This document shows, one piece after another, positions 12,524-23,224 of a stretch of DNA of 64,000 nucleotides. The DNA lies in NCBI GenBank assembly GCA_022315425.1, contig JAIUPT010000033.1, positions 558,001 through 622,000 on the forward strand, written 5' to 3'. Each line of letters opens with the position of its first letter. The stretch's first letter is position 1. Origin of the DNA: Pseudevernia furfuracea. Lineage: Eukaryota; Ascomycota; Lecanoromycetes; Lecanorales; Parmeliaceae. The notes under the pieces are model-generated. The model saw nothing but the letters and a program-made list of their open reading frames with translations, had not been told where the DNA came from and made no database searches. The position numbers and the translations under genes are program-made.

Positions 12524-13214
12524 ATGCTTGGGGGGGCAAGTCAGAGCGTGATGGACCTGTGGTTAGCTAGCACCGGGATGTGCGTGCGGATTTGCTCTCT
12601 GGGACTGTGGGACCGCTAATTTGGGGCACATGATATCGTTTGGGATGGCTTTTTGGATGGGTTTGGGGTGGAACATATAGATTTTGCTTCGTTGAGATTG
12701 CACACTCGGTTCAGGAGGGCGGAAGCATTGACTTTTCAATACATTCATTTGGTACTGGTGGTACGTTGTGACTTTTGCTGGTGATCATGGGATGGATGCA
12801 GTGATACCCGAGTATTTGAAGATGAACAGTGTCCCGTGTAAGACTGACGTGATCTATGTTCCCAGCAACGATGCTCGTTTCCATAAAATGAGAGCGTCAG
12901 CATCCTGCAACGTCATGGAGCTTTACCAGAAGCCGATGATGCTTACGACGGAAGTCCATGAAACGATGATATCATTCGAGAGAAAAAGTGCCTACCCTCC
13001 AGAAAGATTCGCTGACTTCGCTATGCTTACAGGCAGCTCAGCCCCGTTTGAGGCGTCCCCAGGAAGAAGCAGTCAAACTCTCTCTCTGCCCCTCCATCAT
13101 CTTGACTCTCGAAACCCCCCGGCGCCCCTCTTCACCGCTCCCTGACTCCGGGCCATCCAGTTCGTAGCACCAGCTTGATCGCATCAGAGACCCGAGTTCC
13201 CAGGCCCTCCGGTG
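12524..13214. other. Intergenic, no gene seen
   Basis: The 125-codon plus-strand frame at 12768-13145 has no recognisable features. The right edge holds the 3' end of the unresolved minus-strand locus. Confidence 0.4.
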
Positions 13215-14082
13215 TCAACTATAGCAAACGGCCGGAGAGTGAGTGAATCTCATTTCGGACTTCTTACTCGTCGCGTCTTTAATAGAGATGGACACCTGCC
13301 CCGGCATCGGATCGCCAGCTATGCTGCCGCTGGTGCTAGGTCCCCCGATCCGCTCGTTCAGTGTGTCCGTGAACAAGGTCGCCTCAACTTGTGAGAATTT
13401 GCCGTCGAATTGTTGCAGCAGGTGGGCTCGATACTGGTCTTTGTCCGCCGAAGGCATCGCCCTCAAGCCGAATTGAAGCTGCCGTACACCTTGCGCGTTG
13501 TATTGAGTAACGTTGCCTGAGAATTTGGGAAAGTTCGTACTCTCGTCCCAGTAACAGTCACCTCCATTTGCGTCAGTGAAGACAAAAAGCAGCTTGGAGA
13601 CTTCAGAGTTCGGATTCCCGCTCCACTCCACCGAGAAAATTCCCGGCTGGATCGGGATGGTAAAGTTCCCCGATTTCACATTGGCAAAGACGATGGGGTC
13701 ACTACTTCCGCTGTTGCTGAGCGACCATGTCAGCGATGGCTCTTCGTTAATGCCGGCCACGAACACGGTTTGCTCAAACAATATGTCGTACCTCCCAGTC
13801 ACAGGGCTCGGAATACAGTGCGCAGCCCCCTGTAGATAGGGACCAGCAGTCTGAGTGGCGGTCGAGAGGGCAACCTTGCTCGGTGGGGTTCGCAGCTAGC
13901 ATGGCTATCTGTTGACCTGCTGCTATAATTGTAGGCAGCACTGTTGCCAAAACTGGTATCAGGTCTGCTGCCAGGAAGCCAGGAGGGAGGAGAAGCAGAT
14001 TGGCCAAAGCATCTCCAGGTCCCGTCTGCGCTATCGCCATTGCTGCTACGTTGCCTGCGCAATCGAACATGCTATTGCGCAT
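13215..14082 (-). CDS. Unknown protein locus, 5' structure unresolved
   Basis: I do not recognise the family. The frame 13215-13893 reads well: about 225 residues with KVALSTATQTAGPYLQGAAHC, then a probable beta-rich body (RYDILFEQTVFVAGINEE, GIFSVEWSGNP, KLLFVFTDANGGDCYW), ending SPAVCYS. It has no ATG of its own and is closed upstream by TAG near 13897. A second frame, about 13900-14082, encodes a hydrophobic Ala/Leu-rich stretch (LIPVLATVLPTIIAAGQQI) but is one base out of register. A third open frame further upstream reads SSAYLCPDTGAKLTALVNSD. These could be exons joined by an intron I could not place, or a gene broken by a frameshift. The plus-strand frames here look like shadows. Confidence 0.45.
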
Positions 14083-15169
14083 TGCTTGTCACTGTTCACG
14101 AGCGCTGTGAGCTTGGCGCCGGTGTCAGGACATAGGTATGCCGAGGACGATATCATTAGTTGGGATGGACTGTGAAGAAAGGCCTGTCGCACTCGAGGAG
14201 AGGCCGAGGTAAGGGGTAGCGCCACGGGAAAGGATGCTAAAAAGTCATTAGAAGGAGTCGGTCCGATCTGAAGACAAATTTCTCGTCCGTTAGTGATAGT
14301 CTAATAATAATAGACGCGTCATCGTAGCTGATTGAATGATATCCACTTCATGTCTTTTGCGCTGTGTGGTGACTTGTAAAGAAAACCCTTGCATGTGTCA
14401 AGCCATGTCTATGCTTTAGAGTAGCGGTGAATGCATTTATCGTACACTTATCCATTCATTCTCTGACAACTAACTTAACTTATCCTTTCACCCGCCGATT
14501 ACAGCAACATCTTTCCAAAAAATAACAAAATAATAATACCGCCGGTGTCCCTTTTCTAATCTTCACGGTTAGTCGGCTACACTCACCGCTTTGAGTTTTC
14601 GGTAGCCGCCGAAAATAGAAACGCCACACCGGCGACGGGCGACCGATAAAGCTCGAATTTGACACTAATGCAGGTACGCGTATGCGACAGGCCCTTTTCG
14701 TTGTTCGGGACTTTGGACAATCTCATTTTCGGGGTGAAGCTCATGCCCGCGGAATCTGGGGGGGTTTGTTTTCTTCGGAGAGGACATGCTTGGTACTGGA
14801 GCAGAAGGCCAGTAGAAAGTAGATGTCGAGGGTGGTGATTGCGTGCATTGATTTCATATGTCAAGTGTCGTTATATACACACTAACACGCTCCACATCAC
14901 CACTCCATCCACATTTTCTCTCTCCGCACCCATCATCCCCAACACACCCCTCATGTTCACGCCACTGTGAAGAAAATATTAAGAATTACTAGAATCAGTG
15001 TTGAAGATATCGCGACCAGATGCGCCATATTGAGTTACCGAACCATGGATGTGGGTATCTCCTCGCGCGCACATCCCCCCGTCGATCCCATTAGGGAAGC
15101 CGCGCAAGCAAACAAGGCCGTTGAAAAGGTATGCCACAAAGCTAGGAAACTCGTTGCCAGAAACTCCCT
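14083..15169. other. Intergenic, possible 5' part of the unresolved locus
   Basis: The first 100-200 bases may belong to the preceding minus-strand locus. The rest has no supported gene. The plus-strand frame starting at 14967 runs into the antisense of the GPI-protein gene and is a shadow. Confidence 0.4.
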
Positions 15170-15888
15170 TTACAGGAGGAAAGCAGCGAGACCGAACAGA
15201 GCGACAAGGCTGGCGCTGGAAGCCGCCATCCTGTTGGCTGCGCCCTTGAAGGTGGTCTTCGCCGTTGGTGTGGTGACTGCAGTGGAAGCTAGCGAAGAAG
15301 ATGGAGCAGACAGAGAGGCGGTGCCCGCCGAAGCGCTACCGACGGGGACCAGGGTAGTACTGTTGGACACTGGGTAAGGTGCGATGGGTACTGCGCTGCT
15401 GAGTGGGACCACGGGAGTAGCTGGAGCGGTGCTAAGGAGGACGGCTGGGGTCGAAGAGGTTGCATTGACGACAGGGGCGACTGGCGTGGAGGTAGCTGCC
15501 TCAACCGAAGACGGCACAACGACCGGGGTCGACGAAACAACCGGAGTCACAATTGGGGCAACTGGGGACGAGGAGACGGCGACTGGGGTTACGCTGGTTG
15601 CAACGACTGGGTGCGTCAAGGTACAAGGGCAGTCGGTAACCGTCAAAGTTGTGGCCTGCGGGAGAAATTCGTCAGCCAACGCCCGCAAATCGACCGGTTT
15701 GCAAAAATGCGTAGTCGGTAGTTTACCTCGGTGACAGTGTGCATCTTGCCATTAATGGATAGGGAGGTGGCCGATGAACAATATGTGGTAAGAGTGCTGA
15801 CAACCTCGGTGGTCCAGGTGGTGGCATATTCTCCGGCAGACACACTGGCCGCAAGGGCGATGGGAGCAGCGATTATTGAGTAACGCAT
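15170..15888 (-). CDS. GPI-anchored CCG-6-like cell-wall protein
   Basis: Predicted CDS complement(15170..15655, 15727..15888), 215 aa, with one 71-nt intron. It is a likely structural wall protein at the cell surface. Exon 1 gives a signal peptide (MRYSIIAAPIALAASVSAGEY) and the motif TTEVVSTLTTYC. Exon 2 continues HTVTE|ATTLTVTDCPCT, the conserved Cys-containing module of fungal clock-controlled CCG-6-like proteins. Residues about 75-190 are a Ser/Thr/Pro/Val stalk expected to be O-mannosylated. The end MAASSASLVALFGLAAFLL is a GPI-attachment hydrophobic tail, with a likely omega site in GAAN just before it. Family assignment rests on the short module plus architecture. Confidence 0.8.
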
Positions 15889-17154
15889 TTTGATGGTTGA
15901 TGTTGATGATGTTTGGAAAATTGGTGGTGGTAGGTAGTAGTAATATTGATGGGATTGAAGATGGTATTATTAAAGAGCGTATGGTATTAGTATTCGTAGC
16001 AGTAGTAAAAGAGTGTAATCGGTGAAGACCGGAAGTGTTTGTGGTAGGTAAAGAAGATTGATGAAGGAGAGAAAGAGGTGTAGAATAATGGAGGGCAATA
16101 ATGAGTTCTTATGGGGTCTCCGAGTCTCCTTTATTAAGCTTCAGCTTCAATGATATTGGCCAATACCTTAGAGCAGAGGTAAGGTAAACTAAGGTAGTAG
16201 GCTGCTTTGTCGGCTCTGAATCCTGATCCTGATGATCTGATCTAGTCTATCCCGCCTTATCGACCAATCGCACCGTGGAAGGATCAATAATAAGAATCGG
16301 TAAATGATAAATATTGCTTATTTTCCGTACCTTGCATTAGCGGCCCAACTTTACCCTGCATTATTTATTATTACTGCTCAATGCTCATTAGTAGTACATA
16401 TGTACTTACTTTTACTATCCCAGTGGAAATTAATTGGCCCACTTCTGCAACTCGATTGGAAGGCGACTCTTCGTCAAGTCGTCCAAAGTGACCCACTTCT
16501 TCCACCCAACCCACAAGAACCGCGAAGCTGCTTGAGGAGCCTTGCATACAGCGAGATGCCATTGGCTGCATGACTCCATCATTCTCAGTGGCATGGTGGC
16601 CTGTTGCCTTGCATGTGATCAGTGCCTTCACTGGCAATTTGGCAAAGGGATCAATCCAAGTCCTTTCATGATTCCATCAGTAGGTCACTACACCGCGGTC
16701 CATAAAGCCCTGCCATTAATATTGGGCCGATGACCATGCTACTAGAAAGTTCGATTGCTATTCATAGCAAGTTAGTAGTTGCTAGCACGCTGCATGCCGC
16801 GACGTCTCCCAACGCCGGAGATGAATACTAAGGCATCGCAAAATTGAGCCACGCGGCCTTTTTCATCCATGTTCTCAAGACTCATCGTTATTGATTTCAT
16901 GACGCTGATATTGGTTACTACTCCCAAAGCCATTAAGCGGCCAAACGCTTCAAATCTCGTTCGGCTCGATAACATCTCCTTGCAAGGTATCGTTGTTTGA
17001 GTGCAAAAATCACTTCGACTTAATCAAGTCAAACTCCTAGCTACATCAAGCGATCAACCAGACTCACTGTTTATCGACTTTCCCACCACCGCATGGGTGT
17101 TGAAGCGCAGAACAAAGATTCCACGCCAGGAAAATACCTCCAATTTGTACACCT
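15889..17154. other. Intergenic, no gene seen
   Basis: Left part is the promoter of the wall-protein gene, with A-rich and TAGTAGTAATA-type sequence and a GGTAAGGTAAACTAAGGTAG cluster near 16180. No frame between 16300 and 17100 looks coding. Confidence 0.45.
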
Positions 17155-19339
17155 TCAATGGCCGTTGACCTCACCATGGACCTCACCATTGACATACTTC
17201 TCCTTTGGCTTCCCCCTCTCAAGCGCCTGACTAGGCTTCATTTGCGCCAACCAGCTTGGAGGCGAGATTCCTGTCTGTTCGTTGATTGTCGAAAGAAGCG
17301 GAGGAAGGCTCTGCATAATATTTCGGATAGCTCCCGTACCATCACTCGAAGAGCCAGCGCTGTCCCCCGTGTTCCAGACAGTGATCTTCGGTTGGAGCCC
17401 GTTGATTGCCGCTGCATTTGCGTTGGCGAGCTTTTCGTAGGTACCTTCCTGGAGCATCATATATTGAAGTAAGCCTTGAGGTCCGCCAAGGACCTCTGAC
17501 ATGTGGCCATATGCTTTGGCCATTTCTTGATAATTTCGGAGTCAGCATATCTCTTCTAGGATATAACTTGAGTCGTGTGCCCAGAACATAACTTACCAGT
17601 TAACGCTTCCGCCTCTTTCTTCTTGGCGAAATAGGACGCTTCTGCTTTTAATGTCACCGCTTGCGCGGCTTGTCTCTCTGCATACAGCGTGGCTTCGGCT
17701 TCTTTGGCCACACGATAATCTGGAAAATAGAATCAGTCCCCGCTATTGTGGCAAGATAATCGCTAAAAGGAACTTTAATCACAATTGGCCTCTGCGTCTT
17801 GGCGCTGCTTATACAGGAGTCCTTCGGCCAATTTGGTCTCCATAAAGAGTCGTCCTTCTGCTGCTTGCTTTTCTTTATAAAGTAAGCCATTGGCGCTTTT
17901 GGTTTCGGAGTATAGCTTCGCTTCAGCTGCTTGCTCGGCCGATTCTCTCTTAATTGTGGCCTGGACGACCTCAGTTCTGATGTCATTTTTCGAATCAGCA
18001 TGTCCTTTTTGAGGCAGGAATCCGAGACATAAGACAGTGCCAGTGTGTGAATTGTGCTTCTTGCACATGTCTCCATCTCCAAGATTCAGAATAAAAAGAG
18101 AACACTGGCTCGAAGAAAACATACGCTCTCATTCTCTCCAGTTCCATTTCCGCTCGTTTAACCTCGACGTCACGTTGCAACTCAGCATCCTTAGCTTCGG
18201 CACGACGTGTTGCCTGGATATTCTCTAGATTGATACCCATATTGAGTTTGGTCTGTGTAGTTGTAAACTCAGCATCTGCGGTGGCCTTCTGGGACTTCCG
18301 CTTAGTTTCCAAAACTGCGGTCTCTGCGTTGATCCGGCTAATCTCCTGCTTGGTCTTGCCACGCTTCTCTGCTTCCTACAAAGATTTCAGACTCAGTATT
18401 TCTTCTTCAAGGCAAGAATCCGAGCATTGGAATAGCTCGAAGGGGTGTTAACATCCATTTGCTTCTGGAAGATGTCTTGCGACTCGAAAACAAATCCGAA
18501 TAGGGAAGAGTTTGCTCGGAAAATATACATACTCCAATTTCGCCCATCATACAAGCATTGGCGACATCGACTTTGGCTTGATTGGAAGCCCTATGTGATG
18601 TTGGAGTCAGCATGTCTCTTCTAGGATCAAACCTGAGCAGCGAAACAGGTCCGGGAGTGCTTTACTCCTGCGACATGTCTTGCAACTCAAAACGCAGCAC
18701 CAATCAGGGCGAAATGGCTCGGAAAACATAACTCACCCTTCGTGGGCTTTGCGGCTTAGGAATTTGAAGTACTCTGATCCCGCCGTGTCTTGTAATTCTT
18801 TCACGTTGGCATTGTAGATTCTCAGTCCGAATTGGTCAAGTTCCGCCTGTACGTTTTCGATGACTTTGTTCTTGAAGAGTTGGCGCTCCTTGAAAATCTC
18901 TTCCATAGTCATTCCGGAGACAATCACGCGGGTTTCTCCTTCAATGATGCCTTCATCGGTCGGTTAATGTCGGATCCTTGATCACAGTGGTCGGGGGTTC
19001 TATACCTTTGACAATGTCTTGGACATGGCTACGACCTGTAGCAGCTTGGCGCTTCAAACTGTCTACGTCTCTTCCTGTAAGGATCTTAGCGTACTTTCGC
19101 AGAGAGTCCGCAGTGTCGTCTGGCCCGATGGTGAATACGGCAGGGAGACTAAATTGCAGCTTCTCGCAAGTCATAGCTTGGAGCGTGATCTCAAAGTCGA
19201 AAGGGCTGATGGATATGACGGAGTACTTTTGCCATGGGTACACGAAAGCCTTCTTGACGATTTTGATGTCCTCTATGTTACCTCCAGTAACCACAAGGTA
19301 CGAGTTTGCGTCAGAAACGTGGTAACCCATCAGTGCCAT
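17155..19339 (-). CDS. floA: Flotillin (SPFH/reggie family)
   Basis: Predicted CDS complement(17155..17525, 17597..17719, 17783..17976, 18125..18375, 18533..18590, 18737..18950, 19006..19339), 514 aa. Flotillins are membrane-microdomain scaffolds attached to the inner face of the plasma membrane. The SPFH/Band-7 domain spans about residues 5-195 (YLVVTGGNIEDIKI, SPFDFEITLQAMT, IIEGETRVIVSGMTMEEIF, FGLRIYNANVKEL). A long EA-rich coiled coil follows at about 200-400 (KRGKTKQEISRINAET, EAEATLYAERQAAQA). The C-terminal part has EVLGGPQGLLQYMMLQEGTY, matching fungal flotillins. The start gives the usual short N-terminus before YHVSDANSYLV. All six junctions keep frame. Introns 1 (55 nt) and 5 (63 nt) are ordinary; introns 2, 3, 4 and 6 are introner-like elements. 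Confidence 0.9.
17526..17596 (-). mobile_element. Introner-like element, copy I, internally deleted (71 nt)
   Basis: Flotillin intron 6. It begins GTAAGTTATGTTCTG and ends TATCCTAGAAGAGATATGC then TGACTCCGAAA...CAAG, the two ends of copies E and F, but the middle with the ACATGTC core is missing. It splits a Glu codon (G|AA) between EALT and MAKAYG. Confidence 0.8.
17977..18124 (-). mobile_element. Introner-like element, copy H (148 nt)
   Basis: Flotillin intron 4. It starts GTATGTTTTCTTCGAGC, has GGAGACATGTGCAAGAAGCA in the core and ends GGACATGCTGATTCGAAA...CATCAG. It is a divergent member that keeps the order of all family blocks. It splits an Ala codon (GC|A). Confidence 0.75.
18376..18532 (-). 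mobile_element. Introner-like element, copy G (157 nt)
   Basis: Flotillin intron 3. It starts GTATGTATATTTTCCGAGC, has GAGTCGCAAGACATCTTCC in the core and ends AAATACTGAGTCTGAAATC...GTAG. It is the longest copy, between codons EIG and EAE (phase 0). Confidence 0.75.
18591..18736 (-). mobile_element. Introner-like element, copy F (146 nt)
   Basis: Flotillin intron 2. It starts GTGAGTTATGTTTTCCGAG, has TTGCAAGACATGTCGC in the core with a GGAGT...ACTCC hairpin, and ends GATCCTAGAAGAGACATGC then TGACTCC...CATAG. It is closest to copy E in the decarboxylase gene 35 kb away. It splits a Gly codon (GG|G). Confidence 0.85.
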
Positions 19340-20097
19340 CGTGAAGAGCCGCTGAGATGATCTGATTGAAAGAAGACTTTCCGTAGTAATGAGTCTATGT
19401 GTGGGTTTGTAAGTTTGAGTTGATGTTGCAGCAACGAGATGTATGAGACTTGAATAAATAGAAGTACAGTAAGCGTAGAAAACTGCCTTGTGTTAAACAA
19501 GGATGTCAGGCAGTGAGGGAATGTTTTTTAGACATTCAATTTAATCGAGTGCTTGTGACCATGACAAAGGCAGTGAAACCTTCTAAATTGCGCAATTCTG
19601 GGCAAGTGCCGCCTGTATGGCTGTGTTTGAGACAGTTTCATCTGACTATATGTTATGGACTACGGAGAAGGAGCAGTTGAGATTTGAAGGACGGGCAGGC
19701 AGCACTCCCTTTTCGGCCTCACGAAGCACAGCGATTAGCCCGGCTTTCTTGCCAATGAGATCCATTCATGCACGTATTGTTTCATAGCGTCGGTGGTCGC
19801 GAGGTGCGGCTTCATGCCGCAATAGTCGGCGTATGAGGCATTTTCCAGCCTTGTGGAGGTAAAAGGAGGCTGTGCAATGAGAAGACTCACAAACTCTTCG
19901 GGATTTCGCCTTATGATCTTACTCATATTCTGCCGTGACCTGACAAACCTTGCCACTTTAGTGCTCGGAAGGAGGCTGATTTCTGACTCGTTACTTCCCC
20001 GTGTGATGACACTGCGAACGGGGTGCTACCTAAAATCTTCACACGTATCTCCGTAGTCAGAACGCCCTCTGAACTCCTCTTTTCAGTCTATTACAAC
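19340..20097. other. Intergenic between divergent flotillin and unknown gene
   Basis: This should carry both promoters. A 73-codon minus-strand frame (19735-19956) ends ADYCGMKPHLATTDAMKQYV..., which looks protein-like but has no support as a gene. Confidence 0.4.
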
Positions 20098-20751
20098 ATG
20101 GGTTCCAAGTCCATTCCGTTCTCTGACGGCCTCCCCTCCTACTCTGAGAGTGTGCGCTCTCATCAACAGCATCCATCCCGTGATCTCTACCTTCCTCAAA
20201 ACATCGCAGCTGCCCGTACTGCTTTGATATCATCGATCCTAACAGCGCAAATCACTCCTCACCTGCACGGGAGCGCTCTCTCTGGCCTCACCAGTACAAC
20301 TCTTATCCTCATCCCCTCAAATGTCTCTGCCTTGCAGCCACCCGGCAAGATCGGATCAAAAAGCCCTTCGGATTCGGAAGACAGGCTCCCAAGAGAGACG
20401 ATTGTCGGATTTCCTAGCGCAGAGAATCTTGCGATGGTACGGCTGCGTGGCGAGGAGAACAATATAGAATTCTGGCGGCAATTGGCAGTTATCCGTGAAC
20501 TAGGACAGCAGTTGAGTGCCAACCTGCGGAATTCAGGGCATCAGGTCATCGGAGATGATGAAATTAGCCTTCGGGGACCAACTCGTCCAAACGCCGAATG
20601 GAAGACTGTACAGAAGGAGACTTTGGGGGATGGAGAAGTGAGAATCCGAGTTGAGATAACGGACATATGCTTGAGGACTGAGAATGAAATGGGCTTGTAC
20701 GAGACAAGGACGGGGAAGGCTGTCGTTGTCAAAGTGGATGTCGGGGGCTGA
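20098..20751 (+). CDS. Conserved-looking unknown protein, 217 aa
   Basis: Single-exon frame from ATG 20098; the frame is open further upstream without an ATG. I recognise no domain. It has a Pro/Ser-rich start (SIPFSDGLPSYSESVRSH), an amphipathic helix (LPQNIAAARTALISSILTAQI), a beta-like TTLILIPSNVSAL, a second helical part (NNIEFWRQLAVIRELGQQLSA) and a charged C-terminal half with EVRIRVEITDICLRTENEMG. No signal peptide or membrane segment. Evenly mixed composition over its whole length supports a real gene. Cytosolic location is inference. Confidence 0.6.
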   Translation: MGSKSIPFSDGLPSYSESVRSHQQHPSRDLYLPQNIAAARTALISSILTAQITPHLHGSALSGLTSTTLILIPSNVSALQPPGKIGSKSPSDSEDRLPRETIVGFPSAENLAMVRLRGEENNIEFWRQLAVIRELGQQLSANLRNSGHQVIGDDEISLRGPTRPNAEWKTVQKETLGDGEVRIRVEITDICLRTENEMGLYETRTGKAVVVKVDVGG

Positions 20752-21889
20752 GGCGAAGCATACACTGTAATTATGTGATACCCAAAACCAGATGATGACA
20801 GCCGCAACCTTCGGAAAGAACCGCTATTGATTGAAACCAGATTACCTTTGAGTTTGATTAAGTTGCCCAGTTGCGCAAAGGCCAGAAAACCCAAATTTTG
20901 GAGCAGCGGACCAAAATACAACAAGCACCGTTGAAACAAACCACAGCAAGGAGTGAATCGCATTTGACGTAAGTCTTTGGTTCCCTCGGTTCCCACTCGT
21001 TCGATCTCTCAAATCGGAGGCCGCAGAGCAATGATTTGCAGCTCCTACGAGGCCAGTAGACAACGCCTGAGAGATGGTTGACCAGAGAGTATCTGAAACA
21101 TTGAATTTGTCTTCAAATAGAGTCAGCATGGCCGTTGATACTATGATGATCCAGCAGCTTACCGAGTCTTCCTTCAATCAAAGCAAATCAAAAGCCGTTC
21201 GAGTGTCAATTGTATGACTATCAATCTCTCAGCCTTTGGAGATGGCAGGTCATGGATTTCGTATCAGACTTACTTGCGCATCTGCAACTCCATCTCTGCT
21301 TCCTTCCAAGCTAAGGACCGTGGTGCATAGAACGCTATCCAAAGAAACGGGACAAACGCTGGTGATTGCTGCATATGCCCCTATTTTAAGCACAAAGACT
21401 GACTGGAAAGGCGGATAGCTTTCCTATCACGTGTTAAATCCCTCAGGACAAATCCCTCAGGGTCAATATCCAAAAGGAACGTGAGAATGGGAGGTTCAAC
21501 GCTTCAGACTGTCCAAATTTTTCACAGCTTACAGCTCGCCTTTTACACCGAACGTATACATGAGCATAGAATCGTTGACGATGAATGTCAATGAGAATGA
21601 CTGGGAAATCTGAACGACCAAAGAGAGAGAGTTCGGTGGCATTAACAGCCAGAAATTCTGGGTTTGCATGTGCAAAGTAGCTGAATACGAGCAGATTGAA
21701 ATCGTCGGATTCCCTGAATAAGCTCGCTAAATTGTAATCTCTTTTTGGCCTTGCAAGAAACCCATGTTTGACAGCAATCGCCGTACGCCTCGCTAAATCT
21801 CACGAACTGCATCAATTACCTTCTCCTGTCTAGGGGCCGAGTAGAAGGCTACGCAGACAAGTAATCACAGTGGACCAGGTACGCTATTC
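20752..21889. other. Intergenic, no gene seen
   Basis: Short frames on both strands (for example minus 20842-21177) lack family features. The right edge is the 3' end of the CstF-64 gene, which is convergent with the gene to the left. Confidence 0.4.
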
Positions 21890-22908
21890 TTAGAAACCTC
21901 TGAGCTGCTGTCTCACTGCCATGATCTGAGCTCTATCTGCTGGGCCTAATTGATCGATCTGATGCTGTGGCATATTGAGGATCTGCTGCAATAGTTCTTC
22001 TTGATTAGCCGGCTGCTGCGGCGGAGGAAGAGGCGGTGCTGGTGGGGGCTGGTATAGCTGGTTGTGTACTGGTGGGGTGGGCACGTGCATCTGACCCGAT
22101 ATCGGGGGGTACTGAGGGTAAGGTTGCTGCACTGGAGGCTGATAACTTGGAGCTTGGCGAGGAGGAACCGGGTGTACTGGAGGTTGTGCTGGATGCGAGG
22201 CTTGTTCGACCACTGAACCTAGAACCGAAGTGTCGACTAAGCCCATAAGCAGCAGCGCTTGAAATATTGCGTAGGCAAGCTGGGGTGCTTGTTTGAGGAG
22301 CTCGGTGGCTTTTGCCGGGTCACCCATCACGAGGCCCTTCATTTGCGAGAGAATATCGAGCAGCTGGGGTGCTGGGAGAGTAGACAGGGTTTTCGATATG
22401 GCATCTGGACAGGTGATATTGGGTTGAAGGTCAATACCTGGTGGTAAAGGAGGCAGACTACCTGGTACTGGAGTTTGGTACCCATTAGGCGGTAGGTTCT
22501 GTGGAGGGTGTTGCGCGTTGTATCCTGATGGAGCCCCGTCGTCCTTCCCCCCAACATGCGAAAAGTCCACACGCAGCTCACGTCCCATTATTTCGTGGTT
22601 GTTGAGATTGCGGACTGCTGATGCAGCAGCGTCTGTGTCGGCGAATTCAGCGAAGCCAAAACCTTTCGGCTTGCCGGTATCGTTGTCGTAGACAAGTCGA
22701 AAGTTCAGAACTTGGCCAACCTGTCCAAATATGTGAATAATCTGTTCTTCCGTAAGGCCTGAATGTTGTTAATATTGTTCTGTGGTCAGTGTTAAGAAAA
22801 CTTCGAACCATAAGGGATATTTCCTACGCCAAGCCAAGTCAGTATGTTTCGCATTGACTTCTAGCAGTACTCACCAATAAATACAACTCTACCAGCTTTG
22901 TCTGCCAT
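21890..22908 (-). CDS. RNA15: Cleavage stimulation factor 64 kDa subunit (CstF-64/RNA15)
   Basis: Predicted CDS complement(21890..22758, 22809..22823, 22875..22908), 305 aa. It binds the downstream U/GU-rich element of pre-mRNA in the nucleus during 3' end cleavage and polyadenylation. The N-terminal RRM (about 6-85) has RNP2 VFIGNIPY and RNP1 KGFGFAEF. A hinge domain follows at about 125-215 (ISKTLSTLPAPQLLDILSQM, APQLAYAIFQALLLMGLVD). After a Pro/Gln-rich linker comes the C-terminal helical domain at about 265-305 (QEELLQQILNMPQHQIDQL, RAQIMAVRQQL). Exon 2 is a 15-nt microexon (GAAATATCCCTTATG) coding NIPY in the heart of RNP2. The intron after it has a GTTCGA donor. Length fits the fungal family. 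Confidence 0.92.
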
Positions 22909-23224
22909 CGCGTCGAAGGAAGGATTTTCCTAGTTTGTGTGTAGTGTGTCGATTCTCTTCGCTTCCTTCAAGAGTATGTCGTAAAGCTAGGTGTCGATTC
23001 AGATAATGTTCAGATTAAAACCAGATCTAGACAATATAATCGTGGTTTCCCAAGACAAAGAATTGAAGCATCAAGGAGCGGAACGGAAGATTGATTCCCC
23101 GAGGGCAAAAATGAGCTAAACACATTAAGTATTCTCCTCGACTTGACGAATAACGTTTGTGGTTGATTCTACACCTGACTACCAATTCGTGCAAACTTCT
23201 TCAAACCCGGCGTAGAGCAACAAA
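22909..23224. promoter_or_regulatory. Divergent promoter of CstF-64 and prohibitin-2
   Basis: A 316-bp gap between two divergent start codons must hold both promoters. I saw no clear TATA box or known fungal operator. Confidence 0.5.

Noticed and set aside
14967..15377. 136-codon plus-strand frame, and a longer one at 15384-15734
   Set aside because: They are the antisense of the GPI-anchored protein, whose repetitive Thr/Val/Pro codons leave the other strand open.
17720..17782. 63-nt flotillin intron 5 as a deleted introner copy
   Set aside because: Its ends do not match the family; it is an ordinary short intron with an ACTGAT branch point.
19735..19956. 73-codon minus-strand frame ending in YADYCGMKPHLATTDAMKQY
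   Set aside because: Looks protein-like but has no start context, partner exon or recognised family. It could be a gene relic; not enough to annotate.
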